From contig NC_080672.1 in assembly GCF_030247195.1 (NCBI RefSeq), positions 95,428,113 to 95,492,112 on the forward strand: a stretch of DNA of 64,000 nucleotides, written 5' to 3'. Below the pieces are notes generated by a model. The model saw nothing but the letters and a program-made list of their open reading frames with translations, was not told where the DNA came from and did not search any database. This DNA comes from Topomyia yanbarensis. Its lineage: Eukaryota > Arthropoda > Insecta > Diptera > Culicidae. Shown in pieces: positions 58,216-64,000 of this stretch (position 1 is its first letter; every line of letters starts with the position of its first letter). Position numbers and translations under genes: made by a program.

Positions 58216-59655
58216 GGTACCAGCATGGTGTCACAGAATGATTTGCAAAGTGGGGTGGCGGGCGGGGTGGTTTGGATTTAATTCAATACGGTGTGTGCTG
58301 CTTAAGAGTGTTGCGTTTGAAAAAAATATATTTATTTTTATGCATGCGTGTGCGTTGTAACTTGTTAATCCATGTTTGTAGCTGCGTAGGGTAAAGAGCC
58401 TATTGGTTTTCATGTTTCATATTTCGGTTATATGTTTTTTATCAGTAAGACATCTGACAACGTGCTTCTGTAGTTATTGCACTGTTCAGCAGCGTAGTAT
58501 TTTATATAGGAGAGTACATTCAGGTTTTTTACGCGGATTTTGAAATTTACGCGGTTTTCATTAACGCGTTTTTTTTTTAATTTACGCGGTTTTCATTTAC
58601 ACGGCCTGTATCCCCTGCGTGAAAAATCTGAGTGTAATTGCATCGGAAACAATCACATTCCCAGCAGAACTTTTTGTTTTCTAATTTCAAACACTTTTGT
58701 TTCGTACTGCACACAACGGAAAATTTTAAAACAGAACTTACCGTCCCAGCAGCAGTTGAAGCGGGTGTTCTTTTTCGATTCAAATTCAAGCCATGTCTTA
58801 AGCGTTACTGGACTTAAAATTGTTTTCCCAGTTTAACCAGTCAGAATATCTGTCCTACCCTATGTATTTAAAACACAGTTCTAATTGCGTTTTAAGGTGT
58901 ACAACAAATACGGTTGGGTATACTAATTTAAATTTTAAAATAAATCTGTTTTAAATTATGAAACAAACCGTGTACTGAAGATATAATTATGTCAGTCCTA
59001 TTACCACATAAAACACCTATATAACATAAAACGCTGCAGAATTGGTTTAATAATACAATGTTTACACTACAGAGTTATAACACGTTTTAATAATTAGCAA
59101 CAAGAAAAATGTCACCAAGATAGCATAAAAACCCGTTTTAACTGGTAGTGCGAACGTTGCATAACAATGTAATTTATCAAATAATTTCATTTTTCCACCA
59201 CTAATCGATCAAGAAATACTTACACTTAAGATTGTTTACTTAAGTTCATTAGCACATTATTGAAAATTTAAATGGAAAATGAAATTTCATATTTTATGGA
59301 GAATCTGTATATTTCCGTTGGCGGGCGTGGGTTTCCTCATCACAGCTCTCAATATGGAACTTTTCTTTTGAATATATTTTCTGGACAGACCAGCCTATTT
59401 TTACTAGATGGATCAGCCAAATAATGCCAATCACCTAGTGAGATACTTGATCAATTAATAGATTACCGTTAAAAGACCTTCAATAAATTATGTTTTAATG
59501 GGGAGGGTATATAGCAAATTGTAACATATGAAAACAGGCGAGTGAACAAGAACGTGTGTCGATATGTGTGATAGATAAAATTCATTTGCACGCTCTTGAA
59601 AAAAGCTATATTTTTAATGTCACCGTGGTCGTGTCCTGTACACAACCCTTTAATT
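58216..59655. other. No gene recognised
   Basis: Contains the TTTACGCGG cluster at 58519-58612 and AT-rich sequence; no termini assigned. Confidence 0.35.
58519..58612 (+). repeat. TTTACGCGGTTTTCA short tandem cluster
   Basis: CAGGTTTTTTACGCGG is followed by three further ACGCGG-type copies in ~90 bp and ends near ACGGCCTGTA. It looks like one end, or a whole mini-copy, of an iterated-end element such as those at 4172 and 42166. No second end was located. Confidence 0.5.
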
Positions 59656-59661
59656 TTTTCT

Positions 59662-59808
59662 CACTGTGATTTGAAGCTAACCGAGTGTGAGCCGATTTTC
59701 AAATACGAAATGTTTCGCGTAGAGAAAACGAGGCCCATCTTTATCCACATTGTGTTCGCTTTTCTTGATGCACAATACAATGACAAGTTAAATACAAAGC
59801 ACTTCTAG
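59662..59808 (+). other. 48-codon frame conserved with 63723-63869
   Basis: Reads HCDLKLTECEPIFKYE, then a variable middle, then FAFLDAQYNDKLNTKHF and TAG. The copy at 63.7 kb has the same length and stop with 23 of 48 identical residues. I do not recognise it. It could be the C-terminus of a repeat-encoded protein. Confidence 0.35.
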
Positions 59809-59814
59809 ACAATG

Positions 59815-60690
59815 CAATGTCGTTTAGCTAGGGAGGTTGGCTTGGCTTCTTTGGCTGGCGAACTTTCGCCGGGTCCACTCACTCCCCGTGAATGCACAGG
59901 TAGACACCGCAGGGAAACTTTGTCCGGCCTGCTTCGTTCTCCTTTGCGGTTAACTGTAGCGGAGAGCTAGGCTTGTTCGACTGATCCTTCACAGTGAGAA
60001 CGGTCGATGTTTTGATTCCTTGGCGTTTAGCCGGGGAAGCGAGAGCACTCCTTAACGGTTAGCTATCCCTTTGTGGCGAATCAATACCGTACTTACGTGT
60101 GCCCGAACCACGAGCCTGCACTTTCGACGGTATAACTTTCCGTCGCACGAGCGCACTTTACCTCTGGTAGTAGTGGCTGGAAACTGTCCCGAAAAAAAGG
60201 ATCGTCTATTTTGGGCGTCTGTTTTAAGTAAATGTGAGTAGGGGTTTGCCCATTACTCGGGTTCTTGATTGCCCGGCAGACCCTTCTTTTCAGGGCGACC
60301 TAGGTGCTTCTACAGAATTTCGGATTTTCGTTTCACAACAAAAAACCGACCGGCCAGGATTACAACGGCCGAGATCTCCCGGAATGTCGTTGGCTGCACC
60401 GGCAGCGCTCCTTGGCGTTTAACTAGGGACATGAGCTTGGCTCCTTTGTTGGAACTTCCCTAGCGACGTTGGCGACGAATCGCCGCATCGTCTACTCCCA
60501 GGGAGAACATTTGTCCGCCCTGCTTCGTTCTCCTTGACGGTTAGCTGTAGAGACGAGCTTGGCTCGATTGACTTATCCTCTACAGCGAGTGATTCGGTGA
60601 TTCAATTCCTTAGCGTTTAGCCGGGGTAGCAAAAACACTCCTTTTCGTTTAGCTTACTCCTTGATGGCGAATCGACATCGTAATTCTCAC
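59815..60690 (+). repeat. GC-richer block with ~590 bp-spaced direct repeat
   Basis: 59937-60090 and 60526-60680 are diverged direct copies (GGCGTTTAGCCGGGG or AGCGTTTAGCCGGGG, AGCACTCCTT or AACACTCCTT, TGGCGAATC). The block is markedly GC-richer than its surroundings. No long frame with known motifs. Confidence 0.6.
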
Positions 60691-61213
60691 TTGTGCCCTG
60701 TAATGTTTTTTAAAAAATCTGGAATTGTCTGGAATTTTTTTGGGAGAGTTATAAATGTTACAATTTATTAATGAAACATATTTTAATGTTAACAAATATA
60801 TCACAGCTTACTGAAAATTCGATAATTGCGCTGCCAATCTGACCATCTTTAACATTTACTTTTCAGCATAGAGCATATGGATTAAAATTGTGTCTCTGAG
60901 CTTTCAGTATTTTGGATTGCTGGAACTTCCAGCTGATAAAAATTCGACGAAATTTGTTCACTTTTAGCGAAAAGACTAGGGTATGGTGTGCTTCCAGCTT
61001 TTCTAAAAGGTATTGTTTTGAAAAGTTGTAGCTCAAAAGGAGGATTAATTTTTCTTATTAATTAATTATTTTCTCATTTTTCAAATTGTCTGGATAAATC
61101 TGGACATTTTTTTTTTTTTTGAAATCTGGATCAGACAAACCTTAACCTGTATGTCTGGACGACGCTTAAAAATCTGGAAGAATCCAGATCAATCTGGAAG
61201 GTTGGCACCCCTG
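60690..61213. mobile_element. Probable TIR element with CAGATT/TCTGG motifs
   Basis: The right end is the complement of CAGGGGTGCCAACCTTCCAG. TCTGGAATTGTCTGGAA at the left and TCTGGATCAGAC or TCTGGAAG at the right mirror each other loosely. The left terminus is unclear. Confidence 0.35.
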
Positions 61214-61799
61214 CCAGTGCACACGAATTTCCGCAAGAGGAGATGGTAGCCTAACTAAACCCTATACTAATTATACACAAATATGAAACAAAGTTTTCTG
61301 GTCGCACATAACCGTTCACAACCGCGAAAATGAACAAAAATTTACAACTTTAACGTGAACGGTACAAAACAGCGATGAGCATAATAATGTAATTTATGTA
61401 AACAAATACACTCTACGGAGTGTATAGTCAAAAATAGGTATATTTTCACCCAGTGCTAAATTGTTACTCTGACGGGTTACACTGTTCACTAACCGCCTAG
61501 TCGCATAGCTGTCATCGATGAGTAGCATAACCAGTGCATTCGTATTTTTGCAAGAGGAGAGCGGCGACCCACCTAAACCCTATGTTACTTATTTACAACT
61601 ATACAACAAAATTTTCTACACCTATCTGCACGCACATAACGCACCTATCACAAACGCGAAAATGAACAAAAATTTACAACTAAATGTGAGTGGTGCCGAA
61701 CAGCAGTGAGCAAAATTTTATGTAAACAAGTACACTCTACGGAGTGCATACACAAAAAGGGTATATTTCCACCCAGTGCTAAATTGTTATCCTGACGGA
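61214..61799 (+). repeat. Tandem duplication, 317 bp period
   Basis: Copies 61214-61476 and 61531-61799 share CGCGAAAATGAACAAAAAT, ACACTCTACGGAGTG and CACCCAGTGCTAAATTGTTA. Between them lie ~54 bp of unshared sequence. Confidence 0.75.
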
Positions 61800-63484
61800 T
61801 TTTAATGTAAAGATATATTTTAATTTTAAAGACATTTGAAATGTTGTGAAGACATTTTTTACTCTTTGAAGGAAAATTTATTCGGAATTTGGCTGATTTC
61901 TGACAGAACTCTGGCTCAAAATCAACAACCAATTTCGAATCCTGGTCGTTGAAAACAAATGAAGACAATTTTTTTATTGAATGTGAAGACATTTGAAAAA
62001 TATGGGGTGATGAGCCTATTTTCACCCTATAATGCAACGATCCGCATTAAAAATTGAATAACTTTTAATTGAAGTGATGTTGTCAATATCCTTTCACACA
62101 ATAAAAAATCAGTAAACTATTTCGTACACCTCTATACATTACATTATTAACAAACACCATGCAATATTTAGTATAAATGACAATAAATTTTCTTTTCTGT
62201 GTACCTATTCTGACTGCAAGAATTCAATTATCGCCACATTTGTGTTCATATTTTCACCACACATATAAATCAGATCAGCTGTTAGCAGAAGCGCTCCAAG
62301 AATAGTGCTTATAGTAAATTACCTCACGGGGCTAACAACTGGTAATGACTAGTTTTACATCAAATATTGTATTGTCACTAGTTGAATTTTATTGCAAATA
62401 AAAATAAATTGCCAGCTATCAGTAATCAACCGAATAATATGAAATAAATGATGATTTATACCTAAAATTTTATTAAAGTTCATATTATAGCTTATGTTAT
62501 TGTTTGGCGACACTGCTGATTCATTGCTGTGTGCTGGATGCAGACATATTGTTTTGATTTTTGGTAGTGTATCTGTCAGAACCTGGTTATAATAGGTGAC
62601 TCCGTATTTCTGAATCACCTATTATAATACTATGTCCAACCTAGCGATTGACGAGAGCTTTTATAGTGAATTAATTGTAGATGGATTCTACAGTTAAAAT
62701 AAAGGTATGTTTCAGTGTATCGTTTAATATATTTGTGACGGTGTAGTGAGATATGAAGCAGTAATTGGCCACTAAATTCAAGAGTTTTGCAAAGCACTCT
62801 TGCGTGCTGTTTCTGTGCGCTAAGAAAATGGGGCGAAGTTGCGGATATTTTGAGAAGGTAGTTTTATTTTAGTTAAAAGTTAGTGTTTACCAATAGTTTT
62901 GAACAAATTTGTTATTAATTAGTGTAGAGACGAAGCTGGTCTAATCACAGCACTTCCGTTTGACCAATTCGATATTACCATTATCTTGTGTTCTTTATTC
63001 GAAGCCAAGAGGTTCGATATATGGTAAGAATAGGCTCTACTACTATAATAGGCACAACACCCTACCTGATATCCCTGGTGCGCATAAATAATAAAACTGG
63101 GGTCTTCAAGGGGTGTTATTCTAAATGGTCCTCATAATTCGCGAATGAACTTTGTCTGTTCGTATGTGGGCTGATTCAATCAATTCCTGTGATTGTATTA
63201 GTAACGAGTCAAGCCAATCGGAGTTCTGGCTGGTTTTTACTGGAATTCTGTCTGATTTATGCCGGAACCCTAGCTAGTTTCTACCGGACAGAAACATGCT
63301 GGAATTCGGGATTTTTTGATTGGGTAGATTGAATTGCACAATTAAAATTTTAAAAACCGATAGGATGCTATGTGCCGGATGGGATTCCAGATGCTGGGTT
63401 CTAAGTCAAGCTCATACCCCGAATCCGAAACAGATCACGAATCCTTACTGGTTTAGCCCGGATCAGCACCAGTCTCCTGATCTA
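61800..63484. other. No gene recognised
   Basis: AT-rich; the longest frame is 129 codons on the minus strand over the end of the duplication, without a known motif. A hairpin lies at 62587-62627. Confidence 0.35.
62587..62627. repeat. 13-bp perfect hairpin
   Basis: TTATAATAGGTGA and its complement around a 15-base loop. Confidence 0.85.
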
Positions 63485-63720
63485 ACTCTTCCCCTTACTA
63501 AATCCGGACCTGACTCAAGCCCAGACTTGGGCTTTGGATCCAGAGAAGTGTCTTGATCTGGAACCTCGGTTCGGAATCGTAGACCGAAACTCGTACATGA
63601 CGAGAAGGACTGGTCATATTTTATGCAGTCGCTACTTTGTTTTTGGAGTCCGGATAGAAAATAGATTTCAACTCAACACGACATGAAATACTCCATCACT
63701 ATTTGGAGTCGATTTTTCGT
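63485..63720 (+). repeat. Unclassified repeat, copy 2 left part
   Basis: Partner of 57345-57580; here it runs without a gap into the conserved 48-codon frame. Confidence 0.6.
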
Positions 63721-63722
63721 CT

Positions 63723-63869
63723 GACTGTGCTTTAAAGCTGACCGAGTGTGAGCCGATTGGCAAATATGAAAACGTGTTATGTGGTGAAAAACGATATCCA
63801 TATTTCTCCACATTGTTCGCTTTGCGTGATGAGCAATACACTAACAAGCGAAATTCTACACACTTTTAG
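63723..63869 (+). other. 48-codon frame conserved with 59662-59808
   Basis: Reads DCALKLTECEPIGKYE, then a variable middle, then FALRDEQYTNKRNSTHF and TAG. Four codons for identical residues in and around the conserved blocks differ only at the third base (TTG/TTA, CTA/CTG, TAC/TAT, TTC/TTT). Not recognised. Confidence 0.35.
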
Positions 63870-64000
63870 AAAATCCGAAGCGTTAAGGTGAAGCGATGTC
63901 AAAATCACAACAAAAGTTCGGTTATGTTCGGGTAACGTTCAGCATCTGTGTGCGGCTAGAACGTACTATACCGATAGGAGATGGCACGCACACAAGCGCA

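Overview
This 64 kb window is AT-rich, gene-poor animal DNA, and I read it as mosquito DNA, most likely Aedes. The main reason is three tRNA-derived SINE copies with the layout I know as Feilai of Aedes (Pol III A and B boxes, a conserved tail, target-site duplications). Mosquito-type non-LTR retrotransposon fragments and many long-inverted-repeat DNA elements fit the same origin. I found no intact host protein gene, tRNA, rRNA or CRISPR array. Every clear coding signal is a broken transposon gene.

Layout. 0.2-3.2 kb: a Transib-type element with ~775 bp inverted arms, a 5-bp target duplication, ends built like RAG recombination signals (heptamer, 23-bp spacer, nonamer), and a broken RAG1-like transposase C-terminus. 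4.1-7.2 kb: a 300 bp MITE split by a 2.8 kb TA-flanked element whose ends are inverted arrays of a ~31 bp unit. 8.2-8.8 kb: two SINEs and a foldback. 13.9-18.8 kb: a long-arm element carrying a nested non-autonomous Transib. 21.2-25.6 kb: part of a third Transib, then a minus-strand LINE pseudogene split by a 1.7 kb terminal-inverted-repeat element that itself holds a SINE. 26.1-27.2 kb: a near-complete palindrome with a 9-bp duplication. 30.3-37.1 kb: an intact MITE copy, then a plus-strand RT/RNase H LINE pseudogene split twice, by a Foldback-like element with tandem-repeat arms (9-bp duplication) and by a fourth Transib-like element.

42.2-45.4 kb: a 3.3 kb TA-flanked element with iterated ends; inside it are a MITE, a piggyBac-type TTAA MITE and a hAT-type element with an 8-bp duplication. 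46.6-52.7 kb: coding-like remnants, an A-rich low-complexity tract, inverted duplications and two arrays of ~110-130 bp units. 57-64 kb: two copies of an unclassified repeat that share a 48-codon reading frame, a duplicated TATA-plus-initiator promoter unit and several direct duplications.

No operon-like or pathway logic links these elements. What links them is nesting. Several insertions sit inside another element whose original sequence can be read across the break, so the target duplication can be read directly and a relative order of insertion follows. Superfamily calls rest on termini, duplication length and remembered family motifs; no database search was possible.
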